A stretch of DNA of 27,218 nt from CAYYJS01 sp964472315 (GCA_964472315.1 CAYYJS010000047.1:1-27218); one strand, 5' to 3'. Counted from the stretch's first letter, positions 8,964 to 17,226 are shown. Notes: generated from the letters alone by a model not told the origin. Made by a program: numbers and translations.

Positions 8964-10183
8964 GCCCGCGGTCGTCCGAACAGCAGGGCCATCAGGTCGC
9001 CGTCGACCATGGCGCCCAGTCTGCCGCCACGGCAGGCATGCTCGTCAAACGTGGTTACGCCGTCGGGGGCGATGTCCCGTTTGCGCACGGCGACGGGCAC
9101 CGGGGTACGGGTATGCTTGCCCAGGGCGATCGGAACCGGATGGTCCGGCAGAACGGCGAGGGTGACGGTCGGGCCGACGGCGGCCATGACAGGGGCGACG
9201 ATCCGGCTGTCGAAGTCCTCGATGGCGCGCAGTTTGAGCCGCAGGTCCTGGGCGTGCGACACTTCGTCGATGGCTTCCACGTGCAGGTACACGAAGTCAT
9301 GCGTCCGGATGGCCTCGATCGCGGCGGCGGCCTTGCCTTCGTAATTGGTGTCGATGTAGCCGGTGGCGCCGGGAACATCGATGACGTCCATGCCGAGACA
9401 GCGCCCGAGGCCGCGGATGACATCGACGGCCGAGATCACGGCCCCCGTGATGCCATACTTGTCGCCGACGGTGCGCAGGGCGCCGGCCGAACCGCCGCTC
9501 CACGGCCACACGCTGTTGGCCGGCGCGCGGCCTTCGGCGATGGCGCGTCGGTTGGCCGGGTGCGGCGTCAGTATGGCGGGCGCTTCGAGCATCAGGCGCC
9601 GCAGCAGGACCACGGTGGCCTCGGACGCGGCGATTTCCGCGCACGGCAGGTGCTCCGCGACCGCGTTGCCGTGGTTGTCGTCCGGTTTCTCGCTGACGAT
9701 ACGCGCCGAGTATTGGGGGCCGGACAGCACGAGGATGTTCCGGTAGCTGACACCGGGATAGAAGCGGATGCCGTCGCCGCCGAAGTGGGTGTTCAGCGTG
9801 GCGATCAGCGCTTCCGCGTCTTTCTGCGCGACGTGTCCGCCGGAGAAATCCGTGAGTATGCCGTTCGCTACGGAGGTCAGGTTGAGCCGGAAGGCGATGT
9901 CGCCGGGGCCAAGCCTGATCCCGCGTCCGGCGGCTTCGAGGGCGCCGCGTCCGCAATACTCCTTCGTGAGATCGCATCCGAGGACGGACATATTGGCCAC
10001 GTCGCTACTGGTTGGAAAGGGGGCGGGCAGGGTCAGGAGCGTGCCGGACGCGCCGGCGCGTGCGATGGCATCCATCGCGGGTGTACGCGCGGCCTGCAGC
10101 GGGGTCTTGCCCCCAAGCTCGGCGACGGCCTCATCGGCCATGCCGTCACCGAGAAAAACGATCGTTCTGGCACCTTCTGACAT
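8960..10183 (-). CDS. apgM: Cofactor-independent phosphoglycerate mutase, archaeal (ApgM) type
   Basis: A 407-residue member of the alkaline-phosphatase superfamily. FLGDGMADE gives the first metal-binding Asp and TSSDVANMSVLG the catalytic serine region. HVEAIDEVSHAQD and LPDHPVP resemble the C-terminal metal sites. It interconverts 3- and 2-phosphoglycerate in glycolysis; some relatives have been annotated as homoserine kinase-like, so this is the alternative. The start at 10183 gives MSEGARTIVFLG, aligned to the usual start of the family; the open frame upstream runs into the tRNA. It is the first protein gene of a run ending at 6102. Confidence 0.85.
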   Translation of the reverse strand: MSEGARTIVFLGDGMADEAVAELGGKTPLQAARTPAMDAIARAGASGTLLTLPAPFPTSSDVANMSVLGCDLTKEYCGRGALEAAGRGIRLGPGDIAFRLNLTSVANGILTDFSGGHVAQKDAEALIATLNTHFGGDGIRFYPGVSYRNILVLSGPQYSARIVSEKPDDNHGNAVAEHLPCAEIAASEATVVLLRRLMLEAPAILTPHPANRRAIAEGRAPANSVWPWSGGSAGALRTVGDKYGITGAVISAVDVIRGLGRCLGMDVIDVPGATGYIDTNYEGKAAAAIEAIRTHDFVYLHVEAIDEVSHAQDLRLKLRAIEDFDSRIVAPVMAAVGPTVTLAVLPDHPVPIALGKHTRTPVPVAVRKRDIAPDGVTTFDEHACRGGRLGAMVDGDLMALLFGRPRA

Positions 10184-10263
10184 GGTGCGGGAGCATGCCA
10201 GACTTGGCGCGCCGATGTCAACCGCAAGCCGGACGCAAATCGGGCGGCGGGGGAGGGTGGAGA

Positions 10264-10341
10264 TGGGGCGAACGACGGGATTCGAACCCGCGACATTCAG
10301 AACCACAATCTGACGCTCTAACCAACTGAGCTACGTTCGCC
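10264..10341 (-). tRNA. tRNA-His (GTG anticodon), CCA encoded
   Basis: A full cloverleaf: D-arm GCTCAGTTGGTTAGAGC, anticodon arm CAGATTGTGGTTCTG with anticodon GTG, and T-arm GCGGGTTCGAATCCCGT. The acceptor stem has eight pairs: G(-1) at 10341 pairs with C73 at 10267, the identity element of bacterial tRNA-His. CCA is encoded (10266-10264). Confidence 0.97.
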
Positions 10342-10358
10342 GTGGTATCAGCGCGCGT

Positions 10359-10386
10359 ACTGTAGCGGGGCGCGATGAAAGATCAA
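10359..10386 (-). promoter_or_regulatory. Probable sigma-70 promoter for tRNA-His
   Basis: On the minus strand, TTGATC (10386-10381), a 16-nt spacer and TACAGT (10364-10359). The -10 ends 17 nt before the tRNA, a sensible distance for a short 5' leader. Confidence 0.55.
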
Positions 10387-10411
10387 CAGAAAAAATGCAC
10401 CGTGTCACGGC

Positions 10412-10571
10412 GTGGGCGCATAACTGCGATTAGGTGTATCCTGGGAGCGCGGGCGTCCCGCCCGCGTGGAATGCCCATGTCTGGCAACTGCGGGCGAGAC
10501 GCCCGATCCAGGGGAACAATGGCGAGTGTCCATAAGTGCACCCAATCGCAGTTGCGCCCTCAGGGCGCAAC
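10412..10571. repeat. Nested dispersed palindromic element
   Basis: The outer inverted repeat AACTGCGATTAGGTG (10422-10436) pairs with 10539-10553 at 14 of 15 positions. Inside it, 10439-10444 pairs with 10508-10512, and GGGCGTCCCGCCCGC (10451-10465) pairs with 10490-10504 at 14 of 15. A perfect 10-bp palindrome with a 1-nt centre (10551-10571) overlaps the right end. The inner GGGCG-TC-CGCCCGC type is a repeat form I associate with PVC-group genomes. Confidence 0.75.
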
Positions 10572-10765
10572 TGCGTGGCGACAGCTTTCCCCGCGCGTCG
10601 GGCAAAGCGCATGGCCGATGATACGCATTTGTACGTGTACCAATAACCAAGTACATAAATGTCTCTGAACTGACGGTTCTGGCGTGCAGGCGTCCTGGTT
10701 GAAATGGGCCTGTTTGGATCATAAGTGGTTGCCCGTTAGAGTCTTCCGACTCCTTCTGTTTCGGT

Positions 10766-10780
10766 TGGCACGGCGCTTGC
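10766..10780 (+). promoter_or_regulatory. Sigma-54 (RpoN) promoter of amt-glnK
   Basis: TGGCACGGCGCTTGC matches the sigma-54 consensus (TGGCACG-N4-TTGC), with GG at 10767-10768 and GC at 10779-10780 at the required 10-nt spacing. Transcription should start near 10792, about 50 nt before amt. This fits nitrogen control through an NtrC-type activator, not seen in the window. Confidence 0.85.
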
Positions 10781-10843
10781 GATACCCACTCTCATTCGCG
10801 AGCATGGTGCCCGCGAGTTCGCAGTAGGAGAGGAGCGTGACGT

Positions 10844-12271
10844 ATGAGCAGGTGGTTGGCAGTTTTGACTCTGTGTGCGGTGCCGGTGGTGGGGCTTGCC
10901 CAGCACGCGCCTCCGGCGGAACCGGCGAGTGTGCTGGCGCCGGCCTTCACGCAGGAGATGGCGGATCTCCTGACCAACGGCAAGGTGGCTCTGGACACGG
11001 TGTGGGTTTTGATCACGGCTTTCCTGGTGTTCTTCATGAACCTGGGGTTTGCCATGGTCGAGTCCGGCCTGTGTCGCGCCAAGAACGCGGTGAACATTCT
11101 GGCGAAGAACTTCGTGGTCTTCGCCATCGCGTCCATCGCCTTCTGGGTTGTGGGTTGGGGCCTGATGTTCGGGGACGGCAACGGGCTTCTGGGGTTGAAA
11201 GGCGTGTTCTTCGCTTCGGGGGCTGACAACAGCCCCGCGACGGGCGATGCCTATCGGGGCGTATACAGTGCGCTCAACTGGACCGGAGTGCCCTTCTGGG
11301 CGAAATTCCTGTTCCAGATGGTATTTGCCGGAACGGCGGCAACCATCGTGTCGGGTGCGGTGGCGGAGCGGATCAAGTTCCTCTCGTTCATCGTCTTCTC
11401 GTTCGTCATCGTGGGCCTGATGTACCCGATCACGGGTCACTGGGTATGGGGTGGCGGGTGGTTGCAGAAGCTGGGCATGTGGGACTTCGCCGGATCGACC
11501 GTCGTACATTCGGTTGGCGGCTGGGCCGCGCTGGCCGGGGTGCTCCTGTTGGGGCCGCGACTGGGCAAGTATCGCTCGGACGGCACGGTCAGGCCGATTG
11601 TCGGACACAACATGTCCATGACGGCGCTGGGTGTCCTGGTGTTGTGGTTCGGGTGGTTCGGGTTCAATCCGGGCTCCACGATGGCGGCCAGTTTCAACGA
11701 CATCGGACGCATTGCCGTGACGACGAACACGGCCGCGGCGGCCGCCACCCTGAGCGCCACGATCGTGGCGTGGCGTCTGCTGGGCAAACCGGACTTGTCC
11801 ATGATCCTGAACGGCTGTCTGGCGGGGCTGGTCGCGATCACGGCGCCATGCGCCTACGTCAGTGTAGGCGCTTCCGCCATCATCGGCCTGATCGCCGGTG
11901 CGCTGGTGGTGTTGGCCGTGTTGTTCTTCGACAAGGTCAAGCTCGATGACCCGGTGGGCGCGCTCTCGGTTCACCTGGTCAACGGCGTGTTCGGCACGCT
12001 GGCCGTCGGGCTTTTCGCTAAGGACGCGATCATGCCGTCGACCACCGGTAACGGCTTGTTCTACGGCGGCGGATTCGCGCTGCTGGGGAAACAGGCCGTC
12101 GGCGTCGTGGCGGTGGCGGCGTTCACGTTGGCGGTCGCCCTGGCGACCTGGGCGTTGATCAAAGCGTCCATCGGCCTGCGCGTGACCCGTGAAGAGGAGA
12201 TTGGCGGTCTCGACGTGGGCGAGCACGGCATGGAAGCCTATCCGGACTTCCAAGGGTTCCTGACGAAGTAA
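10844..12271 (+). CDS. amt: Ammonium transporter (Amt/MEP/Rh family)
   Basis: A 475-residue membrane protein that carries ammonium across the inner membrane. The N-terminus (to about residue 19, GLAQ) looks like a cleavable signal, as in AmtB, followed by about 11 hydrophobic helices. The twin pore histidines are visible: DFAGSTVVHSVGG (H222) and SVHLVNGVFGTLA (H377). The short C-terminal tail includes EEIGGLDVGEHG, typical of the region that contacts PII. AGGAG lies upstream of the ATG. It sits behind a near-perfect sigma-54 promoter and 21 nt before glnK, so both are expected to be induced under nitrogen limitation and the PII protein to gate the transporter. Confidence 0.96.
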   Translation: MSRWLAVLTLCAVPVVGLAQHAPPAEPASVLAPAFTQEMADLLTNGKVALDTVWVLITAFLVFFMNLGFAMVESGLCRAKNAVNILAKNFVVFAIASIAFWVVGWGLMFGDGNGLLGLKGVFFASGADNSPATGDAYRGVYSALNWTGVPFWAKFLFQMVFAGTAATIVSGAVAERIKFLSFIVFSFVIVGLMYPITGHWVWGGGWLQKLGMWDFAGSTVVHSVGGWAALAGVLLLGPRLGKYRSDGTVRPIVGHNMSMTALGVLVLWFGWFGFNPGSTMAASFNDIGRIAVTTNTAAAAATLSATIVAWRLLGKPDLSMILNGCLAGLVAITAPCAYVSVGASAIIGLIAGALVVLAVLFFDKVKLDDPVGALSVHLVNGVFGTLAVGLFAKDAIMPSTTGNGLFYGGGFALLGKQAVGVVAVAAFTLAVALATWALIKASIGLRVTREEEIGGLDVGEHGMEAYPDFQGFLTK

Positions 12272-12292
12272 ACAGAAAGGGGAAACACGAGC

Positions 12293-12634
12293 ATGAAACT
12301 GATAACCGCTTACATACAGCCGGAGAAACTGACGGACGTCAAACAGGCGCTATACGCGGCCGAGGTGTTCAAGATGTCGGTGATGAACGCCTTGGGTTGC
12401 GGACAGCAGAAGGGCTATCATGAAACGTATCGCGGGGCGGATATGGAGGTGAACCTGCTCAAGAAGGTGCGCCTGGAAATCGCGGTGAACGACGCCTTCG
12501 TCAAGCCGACGATCGACGCGATCGTCAAAGGCGCCCGGACGGGCAAAATCGGGGACGGCAAGATATTCGTCACCGAGCTGACCGAGTGCATTCGCATCCG
12601 TACCGGTGAAACGGGCGGGGCGGCGATCGGATAG
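12293..12634 (+). CDS. glnK: PII nitrogen regulatory protein (GlnK type) lacking Tyr51
   Basis: A 113-residue PII protein; length and alignment match GlnK/GlnB without gaps. ATP-site residues TGKIGDGK (83-90) and Q39 are present. In the T-loop, KGYHETYRGADMEVN, position 51 is Met instead of the Tyr that GlnD uridylylates in Proteobacteria; Tyr46 is kept. Control of the neighbouring Amt is therefore probably by ATP/ADP and 2-oxoglutarate binding alone, or by a different modification (inference). AAAGGGG precedes the start. The gene follows amt, the reverse of the E. coli order. Confidence 0.95.
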   Translation: MKLITAYIQPEKLTDVKQALYAAEVFKMSVMNALGCGQQKGYHETYRGADMEVNLLKKVRLEIAVNDAFVKPTIDAIVKGARTGKIGDGKIFVTELTECIRIRTGETGGAAIG

Positions 12635-12660
12635 GAGGGACCGTACCCGGTCCGATGAGG

Positions 12661-12695
12661 ACACCCTTGCGCGCCCGCCGGGCGCGCAAGGGTGT
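12661..12695 (+). terminator. Strong hairpin terminator after glnK
   Basis: A perfect 16-bp stem (ACACCCTTGCGCGCCC, 12661-12676, with 12680-12695) and a 3-nt loop GCC. Only a short TTCGT follows, so termination may be weak or bidirectional; it lies between convergent genes. Confidence 0.75.
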
Positions 12696-12739
12696 TTCGT
12701 CGTGCGATGCCGAAGCCGTCCGGGGTTTCCGAGCGGGGA

Positions 12740-13561
12740 TCATGTGAAGCGGCTGAAGAGGCCAAAGCCTTCCGCCATGAAGTGCTGGATCGCCTTTGGG
12801 CTGACGCGTCTGCGGCGGCGCCAGAATAGGAACGTGTTGCCGCCACCCTCCGAAGCGCATTTCGGATGCGCCGCGTAGTAGTCGAGCACATCGGTGGTAA
12901 ACGTGGCGCGAATGCGGTCTTCCTCCTTGCCGCGCAGCAGGTACAGGCCGGAAAACTTCGGATGACTCCCGAAGTCGATGTCCGCATGGCCCAGCATGGC
13001 ACCCATTTTGTGGTACCAGCGCTCCGGCTGCAGCGTGAAGCGCGGCAAATCCAAGCGGCTCGACCGGAACAGAATCACCGTCTGGAGATAGATGGTGCTC
13101 TGCTTGCCGGAACCCACGGTATACTGGTAATCGAAAATCTTCACGTCGGTATCGTTCGCGCGGCCGTGCAGGATGTTGCGGACTCTTCGGGTGTGGCCCT
13201 GCGAGAAGAGATGGAATGCCTGCATGGCGTCGACCAGGTCGTTGTCTTTGGCCGTGAACGACAGGTTGAGCGACACGGCCACCCGCCGCAGGTCCGCGGT
13301 GCGTTTCTTGTCGACCAACCATATCGCCCAGACAAGGATGGCCACGGCGGAGAGGCTGAGAACGATGTACATGAAGGTTTCCGTCATCTGCGACATGCCC
13401 GGCGACTCCTTGGCCGCGGGTTCATGTCCATCGTGCTGTCCGACCCGGTATAGGGTCAGCGGCGGCAGAGGGTTCGCCTTGCCGTCTGTGTCTTGACCGC
13501 GAGAGACCCCAAGGTTGACGGCGAGACCGATAAGGATAATCCAAACAAAGTGCCTGTTCAT
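12740..13561 (-). CDS. Membrane-anchored protein of unknown function
   Basis: A 273-residue protein starting at MNRHFVW with GGTGGTG just upstream; another in-frame ATG lies 15 nt earlier. It has a signal-like first segment (WIILIGLAVNLGV), a polar stretch, a second transmembrane helix (residues about 52-75) and a cytoplasmic-looking domain with LFSQGHTRRVRNIL, ANDTDVKIFDYQY and FSGLYLLRGKEEDRIR. I recognise this layout as a widespread uncharacterised family but cannot give a function. It lies 29 nt downstream of the aldo/keto reductase on the same strand and is probably co-transcribed. Confidence 0.75.
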   Translation of the reverse strand: MNRHFVWIILIGLAVNLGVSRGQDTDGKANPLPPLTLYRVGQHDGHEPAAKESPGMSQMTETFMYIVLSLSAVAILVWAIWLVDKKRTADLRRVAVSLNLSFTAKDNDLVDAMQAFHLFSQGHTRRVRNILHGRANDTDVKIFDYQYTVGSGKQSTIYLQTVILFRSSRLDLPRFTLQPERWYHKMGAMLGHADIDFGSHPKFSGLYLLRGKEEDRIRATFTTDVLDYYAAHPKCASEGGGNTFLFWRRRRRVSPKAIQHFMAEGFGLFSRFT

Positions 13562-13590
13562 TTCACCACCATGCATGACGTGTCGTACGG

Positions 13591-14550
13591 TCAACCGCAC
13601 TTGGGCAGCACGCCGCCTTCCGTCAGCGCCGCCATATCGTCGGGCGACAGCCTCACCTGCAGTGCCCCGAGATTTTCCTTCAACTGACCGACCGAACTGA
13701 CTCCGATGATCGGGATCACGGCGGGGGCCGTGGCGAGCATCCAGGCGAGCACCACTTGATTGGGTGTCGCTCCCAGTCGGGTCGCCGCATCGGCGACCGC
13801 CGCGAGTCTCTGACGGTTGTGCGGCGTATCGTAGGCGCCCGTCGGCGTGCGGTCGGCTCCTCCGCCGTACAGTCCGCCGAGGAGCGGCGAGTATGCCAGC
13901 ATCCGTATGCCACGAGCCTTGACGTAGTCCAACAGGTCGTCGTTGGCCGCGATCTGGTTGCCGAACGCGGCGCCCACTACCGGTTGCAGGTAGGAGAAGC
14001 GCTGCTGTATGCAGCAGTATCCCGGCAGCCCGTGTGTCGTACAAAATGCGCGCGCGGCTTCAAGCCGCCACGCTCGGTGGTTCGAGGCGCCGAGGCGCCG
14101 CACCTTGCCCGCGCGCACCAGGCGGTCGAAAGCCGTGAAGGTCTCCTCGTAGGGGGTCGCGGGGTCATCGAAATGCGCGTAGTAGAGATCGAGCACATCG
14201 GTCCCGAGCCGCCGCAGGCTCTTCTCGCACTCGGTCTCGATCTGTTCCGCGCGCAAGCCCAGACCGCATGGCTGCAGCCTCGATCCCATCTTCGAAGCGA
14301 CAAAACAGGCAGCACGGTTGCCACGGGACAGCATCCAGCGTCCCAGTAGCGATTCGCTCTCGCCGCCCACACCGCCAGGCAACCATGCGGCGTAGATGTT
14401 GGCCGTGTCGATAAATGAGCCGCCCGCATCCATGTAGGCATCGAGGATGGCGAACGCGGTGGGCTCGTCGGTCGTTGTGCCGAATCGCATGGCTCCCAGA
14501 CAGATCGCACTGACATCCACACCGTCGGCACCGAGTTGCATCCTCATCAT
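13591..14550 (-). CDS. Aldo/keto reductase
   Basis: About 319 residues from the ATG at 14550, chosen because GGGAG lies about 10 nt upstream; two more ATGs follow within 12 nt and a GTG exists at 14592. The catalytic tetrad is visible: Asp and Tyr in FIDTANIYAAW, Lys in ASKMG, His in LYYAHFDDP. GASNHRAWRLEAA and a C-terminal SSVGQLKENLGAL complete the NADPH-dependent TIM-barrel pattern. It reduces an aldehyde, ketone or sugar; the substrate is not evident. It is probably cytoplasmic. Confidence 0.88.
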   Translation of the reverse strand: MMRMQLGADGVDVSAICLGAMRFGTTTDEPTAFAILDAYMDAGGSFIDTANIYAAWLPGGVGGESESLLGRWMLSRGNRAACFVASKMGSRLQPCGLGLRAEQIETECEKSLRRLGTDVLDLYYAHFDDPATPYEETFTAFDRLVRAGKVRRLGASNHRAWRLEAARAFCTTHGLPGYCCIQQRFSYLQPVVGAAFGNQIAANDDLLDYVKARGIRMLAYSPLLGGLYGGGADRTPTGAYDTPHNRQRLAAVADAATRLGATPNQVVLAWMLATAPAVIPIIGVSSVGQLKENLGALQVRLSPDDMAALTEGGVLPKCG

Positions 14551-14798
14551 ATTCAGCGTCTCCCGCGTCGGTTCCCCATAGATGATCGGCACTGGCCGTC
14601 ATGGCTTCGTCCACCATATCGCCACCATGGACCTTGCCATGCCTTTTCGGACAATGAAAGTCCGAATCGCGTGGTGGTAAACGGCCGGTAGAACCGTTGT
14701 GCTCCGGCATCGGGTCTTGCCTGTGCTCGGTGGTTATGGCTAGTGAAGGCGCTCGATCGCGGATGCTGGGTGGGCGTATGGGTTCGCGGATTTCGGTT

Positions 14799-14826
14799 TT
14801 GCACGGCGCGGGTTTTTCGGTAGAGT
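14799..14826 (+). promoter_or_regulatory. Possible sigma-70 promoter for lpxC
   Basis: TTGCAC (14799-14804), a 16-nt spacer and TAGAGT (14821-14826), 55 nt before the lpxC start. It lies in the 331-bp divergent region 14551-14881, in which I see no gene. Confidence 0.4.
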
Positions 14827-14881
14827 GTCGGCTTTCCCGTATCCCGCGAGGCGGGGTGCGACGGGTCAAGGAGTTCTCGAC

Positions 14882-15895
14882 ATGGGTGAGGCGGAGCACG
14901 GGCTGTTGCTGCAAGGCGATGCGGAGACGTTGAAGGCGGCCTATGCGCGCTTCGATGCCCAACCGGTCGACCAGGAGATGATGGAGCCGGACGAGGGCGA
15001 TCGCGAATGGCGGCAGACGACCATCGGTCGGCCGGTATCCGTCACCGGACCGGGAACGTTTTTCGGACGCGCGCAACGCACGCTGGAGTTCGTGCCGTCG
15101 CACGAGCGAGGCTGGTGGTTCGATCGGCGGGACCTGACCGAATCGCTGCCGATCGGCGTCTCCGTTCTAAACGTCTGGACCACCGTGCGCAACATCGTCT
15201 TGTGCAGCGGTTCGCCGCACAACTACATGCGCATGGTCGAGCACATCGTCGCGCTGAAGTATCTGGGACTCGATAACGTGCGCATCCGCATGGATTCCGG
15301 CGACCCGCCGCTGTTCAACCGCAGCAGCATGGATCTGGTGGAGGCCATCGAGGAAGTCGGCATCGTGACGCTGCCCGAGTTGGCCCAGTACTACACCGTC
15401 AAGGAACCGGTGTCGATCGCGAGTCCCGGCGGCGGCTTCCTGACCTTCCTGCCCGCCGAAGGCCAGTCACGGCGTCTGACCATCGATTGCGCGGTGGATT
15501 TCCCGACGGCGATCGGGCGGCAGCGCATCCGATTCGACGTCAACCGCGGAACGTTCCGGCGCGGGGCGGCGGCGCGGACCAACACGAACCTCTGGATGAT
15601 GCTCTACTGCAAGACGATCGGGAAACTGTTCGCGGATACCCGCAATCTCGGCTACACACGAAAGAACATTCTGATCGCGGGGCCGCGACGCTATGTCAAC
15701 AAACCCGGCTTACTCCACCAGGGCAAGTCGCTGGAAGCGGTGTGGCACCGGGCCGTCCTGGATCTGCTGGCGGCGGTGGCGCTGATCGATCTCGGGCGGC
15801 TTGCCGGTCACATCGTTTCGTACCGGGCGGGGCACGCATTGGACTGCACGATGGTTCGTGAACTGTACCAGCGGGATCTGCTGCAAGAAATCTAG
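14882..15895 (+). CDS. lpxC: UDP-3-O-acyl-N-acetylglucosamine deacetylase (LpxC-like)
   Basis: A 337-residue protein; AAGGAG precedes the ATG at 14882. LpxC removes the acetyl group from UDP-acyl-GlcNAc, the committed step of lipid A synthesis. Matching features are RPVSVTGPG near the N-terminus; MVEHIVALKYLGLDNVRI, with the catalytic Glu and first zinc His; WHRAVLDLL, with the second His and the Asp ligand; and GHIVSYRAGHALD, with the catalytic His. The middle third is divergent from Proteobacterial LpxC, so a related deacetylase acting on another nucleotide sugar is possible. It is followed 65 nt later by the decarboxylase gene. Confidence 0.85.
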   Translation: MGEAEHGLLLQGDAETLKAAYARFDAQPVDQEMMEPDEGDREWRQTTIGRPVSVTGPGTFFGRAQRTLEFVPSHERGWWFDRRDLTESLPIGVSVLNVWTTVRNIVLCSGSPHNYMRMVEHIVALKYLGLDNVRIRMDSGDPPLFNRSSMDLVEAIEEVGIVTLPELAQYYTVKEPVSIASPGGGFLTFLPAEGQSRRLTIDCAVDFPTAIGRQRIRFDVNRGTFRRGAAARTNTNLWMMLYCKTIGKLFADTRNLGYTRKNILIAGPRRYVNKPGLLHQGKSLEAVWHRAVLDLLAAVALIDLGRLAGHIVSYRAGHALDCTMVRELYQRDLLQEI

Positions 15896-15960
15896 CGGGA
15901 CCGACGAGGGTACGGCCGCAAGGGCGACAGGGGTTGAAACAAGGCTCCGGGAGGCGAGGC

Positions 15961-17226
15961 ATGGTCGAAAAGGCGGTTCCTTTTACCAAGGCGCAGGTGG
16001 AGGCGTGGTCCGGGCGGTATCCGACGCCGTTTCACATCTATGACGAAGCCGGCATCCGTGACAACGCGCGTCGACTGAAGGCGGCGTTTGCATGGAACCC
16101 CGGGTTCCGCGAGTATTTCGCCGTCAAGGCGACACCGAATCCCTATCTGTTGAAGCTGCTCAAGGCGGAAGGGTTCGGCGCGGACTGCAGTTCCGGGCCC
16201 GAGCTGTCGCTGGCGGCGGCGGTCGGCATTGTCGGCGAGCAGATCATGTTCACGTCCAACGACACGCCGGCCGCGGAGTACCGGCAGGCTCGCGGACTCG
16301 GCGCCATCGTGAACCTGGACGACATCACCCACATCGACTACCTCAAGGCTCACGCCGGGATGCCGGAGTCGATCTGCTTCCGTTACAACCCCGGGCGTCT
16401 CAAGGCCGGGAATGCGATCATCGGGCACCCCGAGGAGGCGAAGTACGGCTTCACGCGCGAACAGCTTTTCGAGGGATATCGCCGCGCGCGCGATATGGGC
16501 GTGAAGCGCTTCGGCATCCATACGATGGTCGCCTCCAACGAACTCGACTGGCGTTACTTCGTCGAAACCGCCGATCTTCTGTTCAACCAGATCGTGGAAC
16601 TGCACCGCGAACTGGGTATCCGGTTCGACTTCGCGAACCTTGGTGGCGGCATCGGTATTCCCTATCGGCCCGAACAGCAAGCGGCCGATTTGGAGGCGAT
16701 CGGCGATGGCGTGCGGCGGCGCTACGAGGCGCTGATTGTCGCCAACGGGCTGGCGCCGATGAGCGTGTTTCTCGAATGCGGACGCATGGTGACCGGGCCG
16801 TTCGGCTATCTCGTGTCGCGGGTCCTGCACCTCAAACGTACGTACAAGACCTATCTGGGCCTGGATGCCTGCATGGCCAACCTGATGCGACCCGCGCTGT
16901 ACGGCGCCTACCATCACATCACGGTGCTGGGGAAGGAAACCGCCCCCCGCACGATGGTCTGCGACGTCACCGGTTCGCTCTGCGAGAACAACGACAAATT
17001 CGCCATCGACCGCGCGCTGCCGGAGACGGGGCCGGGCGATCTCGTGGTGATACACGATGCCGGCGCGCACGGGCACGCCATGGGCTTCAATTACAACGGG
17101 AAGTTGCGTTCCGCCGAATTGTTGTTGCGGACCGACGGATCGGTGGTGCCGATTCGCCGGTCCGAGACGGAAGCCGATCTGTTCGCGACGCTCGACCTGC
17201 GCGGATTGAGCGGGTTCGCGGTTTGA
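15961..17226 (+). CDS. lysA: Diaminopimelate decarboxylase-type PLP enzyme
   Basis: A 421-residue fold-III PLP decarboxylase; GGGAGG lies upstream of the ATG at 15961. YFAVKATPNP contains the PLP-binding lysine. NLGGGIGIPY is the phosphate-binding glycine loop, ECGRMVTGPFG aligns with the EPGR motif (Pro replaced by Cys), and GSLCENNDKFA holds the active-site Cys and Asp. DAGAHGHAMGFNYNGK matches the end of LysA. The expected reaction is meso-diaminopimelate to lysine. Because it follows lpxC, another amino-acid substrate such as carboxynorspermidine cannot be excluded, but LysA variants with this exact pattern are common. Confidence 0.82.
   Translation: MVEKAVPFTKAQVEAWSGRYPTPFHIYDEAGIRDNARRLKAAFAWNPGFREYFAVKATPNPYLLKLLKAEGFGADCSSGPELSLAAAVGIVGEQIMFTSNDTPAAEYRQARGLGAIVNLDDITHIDYLKAHAGMPESICFRYNPGRLKAGNAIIGHPEEAKYGFTREQLFEGYRRARDMGVKRFGIHTMVASNELDWRYFVETADLLFNQIVELHRELGIRFDFANLGGGIGIPYRPEQQAADLEAIGDGVRRRYEALIVANGLAPMSVFLECGRMVTGPFGYLVSRVLHLKRTYKTYLGLDACMANLMRPALYGAYHHITVLGKETAPRTMVCDVTGSLCENNDKFAIDRALPETGPGDLVVIHDAGAHGHAMGFNYNGKLRSAELLLRTDGSVVPIRRSETEADLFATLDLRGLSGFAV

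Larger units (their letters stand above)
10342..10843. other. Intergenic region between tRNA-His and amt
   Basis: About 500 bases with no convincing gene. It holds the tRNA promoter, a nested inverted-repeat element (10412-10571) and a sigma-54 promoter (10766-10780). Between 10572 and 10760 I see nothing recognisable. Confidence 0.7.

Noticed and set aside
10736..12253. A 505-codon minus-strand frame opposite amt
   Set aside because: Gln, His and Arg-rich shadow of a clear transporter gene; no start signal or domain.
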